From Limoniibacter endophyticus (GTDB lineage Bacteria; Pseudomonadota; Alphaproteobacteria; Rhizobiales; Rhizobiaceae): a DNA stretch of 64,000 nucleotides. The position numbers and the translations under genes were made by a program. A model generated the notes under the pieces. The model did no database searches. It worked only from the letters and a program-made list of their open reading frames with translations, and was not told the origin of the DNA. The stretch lies in contig NZ_BMZO01000001.1 of the NCBI RefSeq assembly GCF_014652835.1, positions 433,305 through 497,304 on the forward strand, given 5' to 3'. This document shows, in pieces, positions 1 to 8,524 of the stretch; positions within the stretch are counted from its first letter, which is position 1, and each line of letters begins with the position of its first letter.

Positions 1-14
1 ATTATGCGTCAGCG

Positions 15-1250
15 ATGGATCAGAGATACCCGAATTCCGAGCAGAATGCCAATGGCGTGAGCGCAGCAGTAATCGTTGCCGCAGGCAGGGGTGAGCGCGC
101 CGGTCAACCACATGAAGGCCCCAAACAATATCGACGTATCGGCGGCGTCCCCGTCATCCGCCGTACGCTCGAGGCTTTTGCTGACCATCCGGAGGTCGGC
201 CCAATCGTGGTCGCCATCCATCCCGACGACGAAGACCTGTTCGAGAATGCCGTCGGTCCTCTTGTTGATCGCGTCATTATGGTTCATGGCGGCGCAACAC
301 GTCAGGATTCCACGCGGCTTGCCCTGCTTGCTTTGCGTGATATCGCTCCCGACAAGGTGCTGATCCACGACGGCGTACGCCCTTTCATCGATGCGGAGCT
401 GATCACCCGCGCCATTGCACTGACAACGGAAGACTGCGGCGTGCTGCCCTCCCTTCCCGTTTCAGAAACGCTGAAGCGGGAAGCGGCTGATGGCACCATT
501 GCAGAGACGGTGCCCCGCGTCGGCTTGCATGGTGCACAAACCCCGCAGACCTTCCCGTATGCATCGATCCTGCAAGCGCATGAACGCGCTTTCCAGGCTG
601 ATCGCCATGATTTCACCGACGATTCGGCAATTGCGGAATGGGCCGGCATCTCGGTTCGGCTCGTCATGGGTTCGGCCGACAATGTCAAACTGACCTGGGC
701 AAAGGATATCGCGATGGCAGATCAGCGGCTCGGCGGCGGAAATCACCAATTCTTCCCCGACGTGCGGACCGGCACCGGCTACGACGTGCACGCCCTCGGC
801 GAAGGCGATGGCATCTGGCTCTGCGGCGTCCACATCGATCATGACAAGCGCCTTGTCGGCCATTCCGATGCAGACGTCGCCCTGCATGCCTTGACCGACG
901 CACTTCTTGCCACGCTGGGCGATGGCGACATAGGCACTCATTTCCCGCCATCAGATCCGCAATGGAAGGGCGCCGCCTCCAAAATTTTTGTGGCGCACGC
1001 CGTCGAGAAGGTTCGCGCCAGAGACGGCCGGATCGCCAATGCGGATATTACATTGATCTGCGAAGCTCCGCGAGTCGGCCCCCATCGCGCGGAGATGACG
1101 CAAGCCTTGCACGAGATGCTTGGAATTTCTGCGGGTCGCATCTCCATCAAGGCAACCACCAATGAAAAACTGGGTTTCATAGGTAGAAGCGAAGGCATTG
1201 CCGCCTTTGCGACCGTTTCGGTCGTCTATCCTGGAGAGCTTCCCGAATGA
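15..1250 (+). CDS. ispDF: Bifunctional IspD/IspF isoprenoid enzyme
   Basis: This 411-residue protein joins two steps of the MEP isoprenoid pathway. The IspD half (about 15-235) makes CDP-methylerythritol from MEP and CTP; it shows the nucleotide loop AAGRGERAG (22-30), GPKQY (35-39) and HDGVRPF (118-124). The IspF half (about 250-405) forms the 2,4-cyclodiphosphate; it has the metal-ligand DVH (257-259) and HSDADV (283-288). The fusion is normal in many alphaproteobacteria; the intervening enzyme IspE is not here. The start is uncertain because only 14 bases precede it and no clear ribosome-binding site is visible; a GTG at 57 just before the IspD fold is the alternative. The stop overlaps the next start (ATGA), so the pair is probably translationally coupled. 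Confidence 0.96.
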   Translation: MDQRYPNSEQNANGVSAAVIVAAGRGERAGQPHEGPKQYRRIGGVPVIRRTLEAFADHPEVGPIVVAIHPDDEDLFENAVGPLVDRVIMVHGGATRQDSTRLALLALRDIAPDKVLIHDGVRPFIDAELITRAIALTTEDCGVLPSLPVSETLKREAADGTIAETVPRVGLHGAQTPQTFPYASILQAHERAFQADRHDFTDDSAIAEWAGISVRLVMGSADNVKLTWAKDIAMADQRLGGGNHQFFPDVRTGTGYDVHALGEGDGIWLCGVHIDHDKRLVGHSDADVALHALTDALLATLGDGDIGTHFPPSDPQWKGAASKIFVAHAVEKVRARDGRIANADITLICEAPRVGPHRAEMTQALHEMLGISAGRISIKATTNEKLGFIGRSEGIAAFATVSVVYPGELPE

Positions 1251-1738
1251 ACCCTGCGTTGCGCGATCTCGCTACTGGTTTCCTGAGTGCCTGCCGCGAC
1301 AATGCACTTCTGGTGGCAACGGCTGAATCCTGTACAGGCGGCCTGATCATCGCGACGCTCACCGAAATTCCCGGCAGCTCTCCAATGGTCGATCGCGGCT
1401 TCATCACCTACTCGAACCAGGCCAAGATGGAGATGCTTGGCGTAGCCAATGCGACGCTGGACGAATTCGGCGCGGTGTCCGAGCAGACCGCCCGCGAAAT
1501 GGCCGAAGGTGCGCTCGCCGCTGCTGGTGCCGGAATTGCCCTTTCGGTAACAGGTATTGCAGGGCCTGACGGAGGCTCTGAAACGAAGCCTGTCGGCATG
1601 GTCTGCTTTGGCGTTGCCATATCCGGCGGCGCAACCATCGTGCAGACCCGTCATTTCGGTGACATAGGTCGTGCCAACGTTCGAAACGAGACGGTGAAGA
1701 CAGCGCTCTCGCTCGGATTGACCGCGCTGAGCGAATAG
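1247..1738 (+). CDS. CinA C-terminal family nicotinamide-nucleotide amidohydrolase (PncC-like)
   Basis: A 163-residue stand-alone CinA C-terminal domain. Family members deamidate nicotinamide mononucleotide to nicotinic acid mononucleotide, salvaging the NMN released by DNA ligase. The characteristic AESCTGG loop is at 26-32 and GIAGPDGG at 103-110. The N-terminal MoaB/CinA domain of the long form is absent, as in E. coli PncC. It starts four bases inside ispDF, which indicates coupling although the functions differ. Family assignment is firm; the exact substrate is inferred from the family. Confidence 0.9.
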   Translation: MNPALRDLATGFLSACRDNALLVATAESCTGGLIIATLTEIPGSSPMVDRGFITYSNQAKMEMLGVANATLDEFGAVSEQTAREMAEGALAAAGAGIALSVTGIAGPDGGSETKPVGMVCFGVAISGGATIVQTRHFGDIGRANVRNETVKTALSLGLTALSE

Positions 1739-1826
1739 GCTCCTACCAGAACGATACCATCTCTAATTGAACAGTATTCTCACCTGAAGAATAAACCGTT
1801 CCGGGGGCAAACCTCGGGACAATATC

Positions 1827-2603
1827 TTGCTTGACGCAGTAACAACCGCGAATGCGGACCAGAATGCACGTGCAAATTTTGCGCTGGCCGTTTCCATTTT
1901 GACGATTCAGCCGGAAGGCGGCCCACGCCGCCTCCACGCAGAAAAACAGCTGCAAACGATCGGTCTGAGCGGCACCTTTATTCAAGGTTTCAGCAAAAAT
2001 GACCCGCAGATCATGTCGGAATACACTTCCGTAAAGAATCTGCTCTTCAGTAAACGGGATCTCACGCTAGGCGAGATCGCAGTCTACTGCGGCCATCGTG
2101 CGATCTGGCGCAATTTTCTTGAAAGCGACGCCAAACATCTCCTGGTCATGGAAGATGATTTCGTTGTCCTCGACCCGAGAAAATTTATCGAGGCACTCGC
2201 CGACTGCCTCGATAAGCAATCGGATTGGGGCATGGTCAAGTTCTTCGATTACCGTCCCAAGCGCGTCCGCAGACGTAAACAACTCAACGCAACGGAAATC
2301 GTCCAGTATAAATACGCTGCGTCGGGCGCAGTCTGCTATCTTATTAACCGCCAGACTGCCGAAAATTTTCTCAAGCGCAAGCGCTTCTTCCGCGCCGTTG
2401 ACGAGGATTTTTCCTGGGGCTGGGAGCTTGGCCTGGATGTCTGGTCGGTCACGCCGAACCTGATGGCTGACGGAAGCGAAACGCTTGGCGGTTCACTGCT
2501 TCAAGATGACCGCCTGGCAAAGAAGAAGCAGCGAAATCTGCCGCGTTCCTTCTGGGCGAATCTCATTCAAGCCTACAAGCTGACCCGCTCTTTAACGTCC
2601 TGA
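1827..2603 (+). CDS. Glycosyltransferase family 25 protein (LPS/surface glycan)
   Basis: A 258-residue soluble glycosyltransferase of the GT25 type, a family that adds galactose or related sugars to lipooligosaccharide or other glycans. The typical segment LGEIAVYCGHRAIW (81-94) is followed by the acidic MEDD motif (108-111), which would bind the nucleotide sugar and metal. A basic patch (KRVRRRK, about residues 149-155) may help membrane association. The start used is a TTG at 1827 without a strong ribosome-binding site, so the true start could lie a little downstream. It converges on the GT32 gene and the two coding regions overlap by 12 bases. Acceptor and donor cannot be told from sequence. 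Confidence 0.82.
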   Translation: MLDAVTTANADQNARANFALAVSILTIQPEGGPRRLHAEKQLQTIGLSGTFIQGFSKNDPQIMSEYTSVKNLLFSKRDLTLGEIAVYCGHRAIWRNFLESDAKHLLVMEDDFVVLDPRKFIEALADCLDKQSDWGMVKFFDYRPKRVRRRKQLNATEIVQYKYAASGAVCYLINRQTAENFLKRKRFFRAVDEDFSWGWELGLDVWSVTPNLMADGSETLGGSLLQDDRLAKKKQRNLPRSFWANLIQAYKLTRSLTS

Positions 2604-3311
2604 TGCGCGCTTGAGCCTGCGCAGCCGCTTCCTGGCGAGCGAGGCATAGAACTTTTTGCGCATTTCCATGAGACGCCCCAGGGGCGACGAAAACCGATAG
2701 GCCTTGTGCGTCTCGCCGAACAGTTGTCGGGCATAGACCTTTCCATCCCCACTATACCGGACGCCTGTGTAATGTTCGGGAATGAGCGTGTGAGAGGGCC
2801 AGATTACGATCTCGGGCCGCAGTTCTTCGATGAGTTGGGCGACAAAGAGATTACCCGTCTGTTTCCATGGGTGGTCGAGTTCGCTCACCGGAACCGCAGC
2901 CAGCCTGTCGAGCAACGCGTCCAGGAAAGCGTTTCCAACTGTTGCCGCGATGATCGGCGAGACGAGCCTGCCGCGCACGAACTCGTTCTCATAAACTGTA
3001 TAGAGTGTTCCACCATCCAGCATCAGTTCATCGACTGGATGAAGGCAAATACTATCTGCCTCAGCGAGGTAACCGCCATTCTTGTAGAGAATTTCGTAGC
3101 GAAGGAGGTCGGCAGCACCGGCATACCAGCCGCGCTTCATATATTCATCGATCTGTTTTCGTGTGCGGAAATTGCCGTCTCTGAGATAGGCATTGTCGTA
3201 GAGATGATAATGCCACTGAGGATGCTTGTTTGCCCAGCTCTGCATCCAGTTTGAGGGCGGCGTCTTCGGACCAATCCAGATATGTCCGAGACGCTTGGGG
3301 ATATTCATCAT
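2592..3311 (-). CDS. Glycosyltransferase family 32-like protein
   Basis: A 239-residue protein resembling the OCH1/capsular-polysaccharide glycosyltransferase group (GT32). It begins with IPKRLGHIWIG, the usual opening of the fold, then AADLLRYEIL (66-75) and GGYLAEAD (79-86), the place where the family carries its DXD sugar-nucleotide motif. Here the motif reads E-A-D, still acidic at both ends. The C-terminus is rich in Arg and Lys (RKRLRRLKR), suggesting contact with the inner face of the membrane. Two adjacent ATGs (3311, 3308) are possible starts. It is convergent with the GT25 gene, and both probably decorate surface glycans; the sugar is unknown. Confidence 0.78.
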   Translation of the reverse strand: MMNIPKRLGHIWIGPKTPPSNWMQSWANKHPQWHYHLYDNAYLRDGNFRTRKQIDEYMKRGWYAGAADLLRYEILYKNGGYLAEADSICLHPVDELMLDGGTLYTVYENEFVRGRLVSPIIAATVGNAFLDALLDRLAAVPVSELDHPWKQTGNLFVAQLIEELRPEIVIWPSHTLIPEHYTGVRYSGDGKVYARQLFGETHKAYRFSSPLGRLMEMRKKFYASLARKRLRRLKRASGR

Positions 3312-3463
3312 GCCTAATGCCTTTTGCGCCCCCCAAGCACTGTCGGCATACGCACTATCGTCATCACATCGTTCTCACAAGCCAGCACAAACTTATTCAG
3401 CGTTAGCTGAATTCGCTAGATCAATGTTCTGGCGTACCGCTTAACAATGTGAAATCGGGCATC

Positions 3464-3919
3464 TCAAGCCGTGCGCATCTCGTAGACCTTATCCGCCCGG
3501 GCTTCGAACGCCTCGGCGAAAGTGCGGAATGCACGTTCGAACATCGTGCCCATGAGGGCACCAAGGATGCGATTCTTGAACTCGTACTCGATGTAGAAGT
3601 GAACGTCGCTGCCGTCCTCGGCAGGAGTGAAGCGCCAGATATTGTTCAGGTGCCTAAATGGCCCGTCGACGTATGAAACCTCGATCCGGTTTTCCTCCGG
3701 CTTGAGGAATACCTGGGAGGTAAAAGTTTCGCGAATAGCCTTGTAGCCAACGGTCATATCCGCGATCAGCAGCTTATGACCGTCACGCTCGCGCGTTGAG
3801 CGAATCGTCAACGCTTCGCATAATGGCAGGAATTGCGGATATTGCTCGACGTCGGCCACCAGAGCAAACATCTGCTCTGGTGAATGCTTCACGCGACGGA
3901 TGGTTTCGAATTTCTGCAT
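3464..3919 (-). CDS. COQ10/RatA-type START-domain protein
   Basis: A 151-residue single-domain protein of the polyketide-cyclase/START superfamily. The opening, with SPEQMFALVADVEQYPQFLPLC near residues 13-34, is diagnostic of the COQ10/RatA subgroup. Mitochondrial COQ10 binds ubiquinone and supports respiration; E. coli RatA was described as a ribosome-association toxin, so automatic labels often say toxin. Its place eight bases after lipA, in a cluster for pyruvate oxidation, fits the quinone-related role better. No antitoxin-like partner is adjacent. Function is inferred from family and context only. Confidence 0.8.
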   Translation of the reverse strand: MQKFETIRRVKHSPEQMFALVADVEQYPQFLPLCEALTIRSTRERDGHKLLIADMTVGYKAIRETFTSQVFLKPEENRIEVSYVDGPFRHLNNIWRFTPAEDGSDVHFYIEYEFKNRILGALMGTMFERAFRTFAEAFEARADKVYEMRTA

Positions 3920-3927
3920 CGGTAAGA

Positions 3928-4893
3928 TCAGGATGCCTTCTTGGCCAGGAATGCTTCGCGGGCTGCACGCAGACGAGCGAAGTCATCGCCGGCATGGTGG
4001 GAAGAGCGCGTCAGCGGGCTGGATGCGACAAGCAGGAAGCCCTTGCTCATGCCAACTGTCTTGTAGCCCGCGAATTCCTCGGGCGTGACGAACTTCTTGA
4101 CCGGATAGTGCTTGCGGCTTGGTGCGAGATACTGCCCGATAGTCATGAAGTCGATATTGGCGGAGCGCATGTCATCCATCACCTGCAACACTTCGTTGCG
4201 CTCCTCTCCGAGACCGACCATGATGCCCGACTTGGTGAAAATCGACGGATCGAGTTCCTTCACGCGCTCCAGAAGACGCAGCGAGTGGAAGTAGCGCGCG
4301 CCGGGGCGCACCTTGAGATATTTTGAGGGAACTGTTTCTAGGTTGTGATTGAACACGTCCGGACGTGCAGCCACGACAATTTCGAGCGCGCCGGGTTTGC
4401 GCAGGAAGTCCGGCGTCAGGATTTCAATCGTCGTACCTGGCGATGAAGCGCGAATCGCATGGATCACGTCGGCAAAATGCTGAGCACCGCCATCAGCGAG
4501 ATCGTCGCGATCGACCGAAGTGATCACGACATGCTGCAGGCCCATCTTATGCACGGCCTTGCCCACATTGGCAGGCTCGTCGGGGTCAAGCGCAGTCGGG
4601 ATGCCGGTCGAGACGTTGCAGAAGGCGCAGGCGCGCGTGCAGATTTCGCCCATAATCATGAAGGTCGCGTGCTTCTTGTCCCAGCACTCGCCTATATTCG
4701 GGCAGCCCGCCTCTTCACACACCGTGACGAGCTTGTGCTCCTTCACGATGCCACGCGTTTCGAGATAGCCCTTGGACGTCGGAGCCTTGACCCTGATCCA
4801 GTCCGGTTTGCGCAACACCTCCTGGTCGGGCTTGTGTGCCTTCTCCGGATGCCGCGGGCGCGGCTTGGCAACCATGTCGAGAACGTTGACCAT
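3928..4893 (-). CDS. lipA: Lipoyl synthase
   Basis: This 321-residue radical-SAM enzyme inserts two sulfur atoms into protein-bound octanoyl groups to make lipoate. The auxiliary cluster ligands are C59, C64 and C70 ([12 protein letters not shown]), the radical-SAM cluster ligands C85, C89 and C92 (CTRACAFC), and the C-terminal RSSHHAG segment provides the conserved serine of the auxiliary cluster. A GGGACGAG sequence upstream of the ATG is a plausible ribosome-binding site. It lies 136 bases after lpdA and is followed after eight bases by the START-domain gene. Its products would be the lipoylated PdhB and PdhC encoded upstream. Confidence 0.98.
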   Translation of the reverse strand: MVNVLDMVAKPRPRHPEKAHKPDQEVLRKPDWIRVKAPTSKGYLETRGIVKEHKLVTVCEEAGCPNIGECWDKKHATFMIMGEICTRACAFCNVSTGIPTALDPDEPANVGKAVHKMGLQHVVITSVDRDDLADGGAQHFADVIHAIRASSPGTTIEILTPDFLRKPGALEIVVAARPDVFNHNLETVPSKYLKVRPGARYFHSLRLLERVKELDPSIFTKSGIMVGLGEERNEVLQVMDDMRSANIDFMTIGQYLAPSRKHYPVKKFVTPEEFAGYKTVGMSKGFLLVASSPLTRSSHHAGDDFARLRAAREAFLAKKAS

Positions 4894-4976
4894 CTCTCGT
4901 CCCTAAAATCTTCAGTCGAAGCCCAGACGTCTGCATTAGCAGACGGTATAAGGGGCCTTCCTGCCTATATAGATAA

Positions 4977-5009
4977 ATGCGCGGCAAAGATCACCCCTTC
5001 GCCGCGCAT
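4977..5009 (-). terminator. Probable terminator after lpdA
   Basis: A perfect 9-bp inverted repeat (ATGCGCGGC and GCCGCGCAT) with a 15-base loop lies about 20 bases past the lpdA stop. On the minus strand it is followed only by TTTATC, a weak T-tract. It may attenuate rather than stop transcription into lipA. A second small hairpin (CGTCTGC/GCAGACG, 4928-4945) lies between it and the lipA start. Confidence 0.5.
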
Positions 5010-5029
5010 CCCTTCAATGCATTACGGCC

Positions 5030-6475
5030 TTAAGCGTTAAGCGCACGTCCGTAGGCGTCGAGCACGCTTTCCTTCATCATTTCCGACAAGGTCGGATGAG
5101 GAAAGACCGTGTGCATCAGCTCTTCTTCAGTCGTTTCCAGGTTCATGGCGACCACAAAGCCCTGGATAAGCTCGGTCACTTCCGTACCCACCATGTGTGC
5201 ACCGAGAAGCTGCCCCGTCTTCTTGTCGAAAACGGTCTTGATCATACCTTGATCTTCCCCGAGCGCGATCGCTTTGCCATTGGCAGCAAAGGAGAAGCGT
5301 CCGACGCGCACGTCGTAACCTGCTTCCTTGGCCTTTGCCTCTGTCAGGCCGACGCTGGCAACCTGTGGGTTACAATAGGTACAGCCCGGGATCTTGCTCT
5401 TGTCGAGCGCGTGAACGCCCTTCACACCGGCGATCTTCTCGATGCAGATCACACCCTCATGTTCGGCCTTGTGCGCCAGCATCGGCGCGCCGGCAACATC
5501 GCCAATGGCGTAGATGCCCTTCACGTTGGTCGCGCCATAACCATCCACGACGATGCAGCCACGCTCCGTTTTGATGCCAAGCTCTTCGAGGCCGAGGTTT
5601 TCGATATTACCCTGCACGCCGACTGCCGAGATCAACCTGTCAGCCGTGATCTTTTCGACCTTGCCGTCCTTGGTCTCGACATGGGCGGTAATGCTGTTCG
5701 CCTCCTTTTCGACCTTGGAGACTTTCGCCCCGGTAATGATCTTGAGGCCGCGCTTTTCCAGCTGCTTGCGGGCAAAGGCCGAGATTTCGGCATCTTCCAC
5801 TGGCATGATCTGGTCCATCAGTTCAACGACAGTCACATCGGCGCCCATCGACTTGTAGAAGCTCGCAAATTCGATACCGATTGCACCCGATCCCATTACG
5901 ACGAGCGATTTCGGAAGTTCGGCGGGCTTCATCGCTTCGAAATAGGTCCAGATCAGCTTGCCGTCTGGCTCTATGCCCGGCAATGCACGCGGGCGTGCAC
6001 CCGTGGCGACGATTATATGCTTGGCCTTGTAGGTGCCTTCACCCAATGCTCCCTTCGGGAGCGGATGCTGCGGTTCAACCGGAGCCTTTTTGGTCTTGGT
6101 GACCAGGATTTCGCCCGGCTTGGAAAGCTTTGCCTCGCCCCAGATCACGTCGACCTTGTTCTTCTTCATCAAGAATCCGACACCGCCGTTGAGACGTGCG
6201 GAAACGCCGCGCGAACGGGCAACTACGTCCTTCACATCCGCCGTCATCGTGCCTTCAAGCTTGAGACCGTAATCCTTGGCATGATTGGCATGGTCGAGAA
6301 TTTCAGCCGAGCGCAGCAAGGCCTTTGTCGGAATGCAGCCCCAGTTGAGACAGATACCGCCCAGATGCTCACGCTCCACGATGGCTGTCTTGAAGCCAAG
6401 CTGAGCGGCGCGCACTGCCGTTACATAGCCACCTGGGCCAGAACCGATGATGATGACGTCGTAAGTGTCGGCCAA
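5030..6475 (-). CDS. lpdA: Dihydrolipoyl dehydrogenase (E3) of the PDH cluster
   Basis: A 481-residue flavoprotein that reoxidises dihydrolipoyl groups with NAD+. GSGPGG (11-16) binds FAD, the redox disulfide is C42/C47 in GGICLNWGC, the NAD-binding MGSGAIG segment lies mid-protein, and HPTLSE near the C-terminus supplies the catalytic His-Glu pair. The start is taken at a TTG (6475), because AAGGAG sits six bases before it and the protein then begins MADTYDVIIIGSG; an in-frame TTG at 6490 would add five residues that contain the ribosome-binding site. It follows the SGNH hydrolase gene by 11 bases in the pdh cluster. A short GC-rich palindrome lies inside the gene (see findings). Confidence 0.97.
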   Translation of the reverse strand: MADTYDVIIIGSGPGGYVTAVRAAQLGFKTAIVEREHLGGICLNWGCIPTKALLRSAEILDHANHAKDYGLKLEGTMTADVKDVVARSRGVSARLNGGVGFLMKKNKVDVIWGEAKLSKPGEILVTKTKKAPVEPQHPLPKGALGEGTYKAKHIIVATGARPRALPGIEPDGKLIWTYFEAMKPAELPKSLVVMGSGAIGIEFASFYKSMGADVTVVELMDQIMPVEDAEISAFARKQLEKRGLKIITGAKVSKVEKEANSITAHVETKDGKVEKITADRLISAVGVQGNIENLGLEELGIKTERGCIVVDGYGATNVKGIYAIGDVAGAPMLAHKAEHEGVICIEKIAGVKGVHALDKSKIPGCTYCNPQVASVGLTEAKAKEAGYDVRVGRFSFAANGKAIALGEDQGMIKTVFDKKTGQLLGAHMVGTEVTELIQGFVVAMNLETTEEELMHTVFPHPTLSEMMKESVLDAYGRALNA

Positions 6476-6486
6476 GATAATCTCCT

Positions 6487-7128
6487 TCAACCGATGTCGA
6501 GCAACGCGCGGACCGGACCTGCCAGTCCTTCGCCGATTGCCCTTGAATTTCTCCCGTCCAGATGAATCCCGTCGAGGGGCGATGCACTGGACACCGTTGC
6601 GGCATCGAAAAAGTTACAGAACTTTTGTTCAGCCACAGATGCATATAGTTCAGAGAGCTTTTTGGAAAGAGCAATTCCGTTAGGGAAAAGTAGCGGAAAA
6701 TCGACCCAGTCCGTCTCCGTCAAATGCGGCGGCGCAACGAGCAGGATCCCTGGCACCTTCGCTCCGACAGGATAGGCATGACGCACTATCGTGTCGACCA
6801 ATCGTCCAAGCCCACGAGCCGAGGCTAAAGGCGACCCAGCGATCCAAGGCTTGAGGTCGTTGGTGCCCAGTATGATGATGATGAGATCGAGCGGCGAATG
6901 GGTGGTTAGCACCGTCGGCAAAAACGTTGCGCCATTGCGATTTTCCGGTGCGGTGCCATCCTCGAAAACGGTTGTGCGGCCGGGGAGTGCTTCCGAGATG
7001 ACCTGCACGCCGCTTCCAAGAACCTCTTGCAACACGTTTGGCCAACGGTCTAGTGGCGCATGCCTGCCCTGCCCGTCCGGTCGGGAGCCCCATGTCAGCG
7101 AGTCGCCATAGCAGAGTACGCTTTTCAT
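6487..7128 (-). CDS. SGNH/GDSL hydrolase (cytoplasmic arylesterase type)
   Basis: A 213-residue esterase of the SGNH family. The blocks are clear: GDSLTWG (8-14) with the nucleophile serine, GTND (88-91) with the oxyanion Asn, and DGIHLD (186-191) with the catalytic Asp and His. No signal peptide is present, so it is probably cytoplasmic. Homologues are called arylesterase or acyl-CoA thioesterase-like in rhizobia. It sits between pdhC (15 bases) and lpdA (11 bases), so it is very likely co-transcribed with the pyruvate dehydrogenase genes, although no SGNH enzyme is a known part of that complex. A GGGAGCCCG just before the ATG is a good ribosome-binding site. The substrate is unknown. Confidence 0.88.
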   Translation of the reverse strand: MKSVLCYGDSLTWGSRPDGQGRHAPLDRWPNVLQEVLGSGVQVISEALPGRTTVFEDGTAPENRNGATFLPTVLTTHSPLDLIIIILGTNDLKPWIAGSPLASARGLGRLVDTIVRHAYPVGAKVPGILLVAPPHLTETDWVDFPLLFPNGIALSKKLSELYASVAEQKFCNFFDAATVSSASPLDGIHLDGRNSRAIGEGLAGPVRALLDIG

Positions 7129-7143
7129 CGGGCTCCCCCGTTC

Positions 7144-8514
7144 TTAGACGAGCATGCTCATCGGGTTTTCGATGCGGCTCTTGAACGCTGCCAGAAGCTC
7201 CGCCCCCAGGGCGCCATCAACCGCACGGTGATCGCATGAAAGCGTCACGCTCATCATCGTCGCGACCTTCACCTCGTCATTATCCGTCACGATGGCGCGT
7301 TTTTCCCCTGCACCAACGGCAAGGATCGTGCCCTGCGGCGGGTTGATGACGGCCGAGAAGTTCTTGATGCCGAACATGCCAAGGTTAGACACGGAGGTCG
7401 TGCCCCCCTGATATTCTTCCGGCTTGAGCTTCTTGTCCTTGGCGCGCGCCGCCAATTCCTTCACCTCGTTGGAGATAGCGGAAAGGCTCTTCGTTTCTGC
7501 CTTGCGGACGATCGGCGTGATCAGCCCGCCATCCAGCGCAACAGCTACTCCGACATCAGCATGCTTGTGCACAAGCATGCCCTGCTCGCTCCAGGACGCG
7601 TTAGCAGCCGGAACGTCAGTAAGTGCCAGGGCAAGCGCCTTGATGACGAAGTCATTGACCGAAAGCTTGTAGGCCACGCCGTCGCCCCGCCTCGGAGCGG
7701 CATTATTGAGATCGGCGCGCAGCTTCATCAGCCCGTCAATATTGCAGTCGAGCGAGAGATAGAAATGCGGCACCGTCTGCTTGGCCTCCACCAGACGCTT
7801 GGCAATTGTCCGGCGCATTCCGTCATGCGGCTTGAGCTCGTAGGAGCCTTCCTCGTAAAGCTTGAAGACGGCATCATCGGACATGCCTTTTGATGCGACC
7901 GGTGCAGCAGCTTCGCCCTTAACAGGGGCCGTCGCCTCATTTTTGGAAACGCCGCCCTTGGCAGCCGCCTCAACGTCGGCTTTGACGATACGCCCGCGCG
8001 GGCCGGTCCCGGACATGGACGAAAGATCGAGGCCTGCCTCCTTGGCAAGACGACGCGCCAGCGGCGTGGCAAACTGACGGTTACTAACGCCATTTCGGGT
8101 AGCCGGAGCCACTTCCTGCTTCGGAGCTTCGGATTTTACAGGAGTCTTTTCGTCAGTCTTTGGCGATTCTGCCTTGGCATCGCCGTTGGAAGACGCTGCC
8201 TCTGCCTTTTCCTGCTTGAGCGCAGGTGCCGCGTGTCCGGAAGCAGCCTTAGCTGCCTCTGCAACATCTTCGCCATCTTCGGCCAGAACCGCGATCAGCG
8301 CATTGACCTTGACACCCGCCGCACCAGCCGGAACGACGATTTTGGCCAATGTACCTTCATCGACTGCTTCCACTTCCATGGTCGCCTTGTCGGTTTCGAT
8401 CTCCGCCAGCACGTCGCCCGGCGCAATCTGATCGCCTTCCTTCTTCAGCCATTTGGAAAGGTTGCCCTCTTCCATGGTTGGCGAAAGGGCAGGCATCGTG
8501 ATTTTGATCGGCAT
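7144..8514 (-). CDS. pdhC: Pyruvate dehydrogenase E2, dihydrolipoyllysine acetyltransferase
   Basis: A 456-residue core subunit that transfers acetyl groups from lipoate to CoA. An N-terminal lipoyl domain (1-80) carries the lipoylated lysine K43 in ETDKATM. An Ala/Pro/Lys/Glu-rich linker follows (about 85-145), then a peripheral-subunit-binding domain (148-181, [14 protein letters not shown]), a second linker, and the catalytic domain ending with DHRAVDG (428-434), where H429 and D433 are catalytic. It has one lipoyl domain because the partner E1 beta carries another. It lies 10 bases after pdhB and belongs to the pdhABC operon. Confidence 0.97.
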   Translation of the reverse strand: MPIKITMPALSPTMEEGNLSKWLKKEGDQIAPGDVLAEIETDKATMEVEAVDEGTLAKIVVPAGAAGVKVNALIAVLAEDGEDVAEAAKAASGHAAPALKQEKAEAASSNGDAKAESPKTDEKTPVKSEAPKQEVAPATRNGVSNRQFATPLARRLAKEAGLDLSSMSGTGPRGRIVKADVEAAAKGGVSKNEATAPVKGEAAAPVASKGMSDDAVFKLYEEGSYELKPHDGMRRTIAKRLVEAKQTVPHFYLSLDCNIDGLMKLRADLNNAAPRRGDGVAYKLSVNDFVIKALALALTDVPAANASWSEQGMLVHKHADVGVAVALDGGLITPIVRKAETKSLSAISNEVKELAARAKDKKLKPEEYQGGTTSVSNLGMFGIKNFSAVINPPQGTILAVGAGEKRAIVTDNDEVKVATMMSVTLSCDHRAVDGALGAELLAAFKSRIENPMSMLV

Positions 8515-8524
8515 GACGCTTCCC

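Noticed and set aside
3464..3919. Reading the START-domain protein as a RatA toxin of a toxin-antitoxin pair
   Set aside because: There is no RatB-like partner beside it, and the lipA context suits a quinone-related COQ10 role.
5096..6565. 489-codon plus-strand open frame opposite lpdA
   Set aside because: It is antisense to a certain gene and has no recognisable domain.
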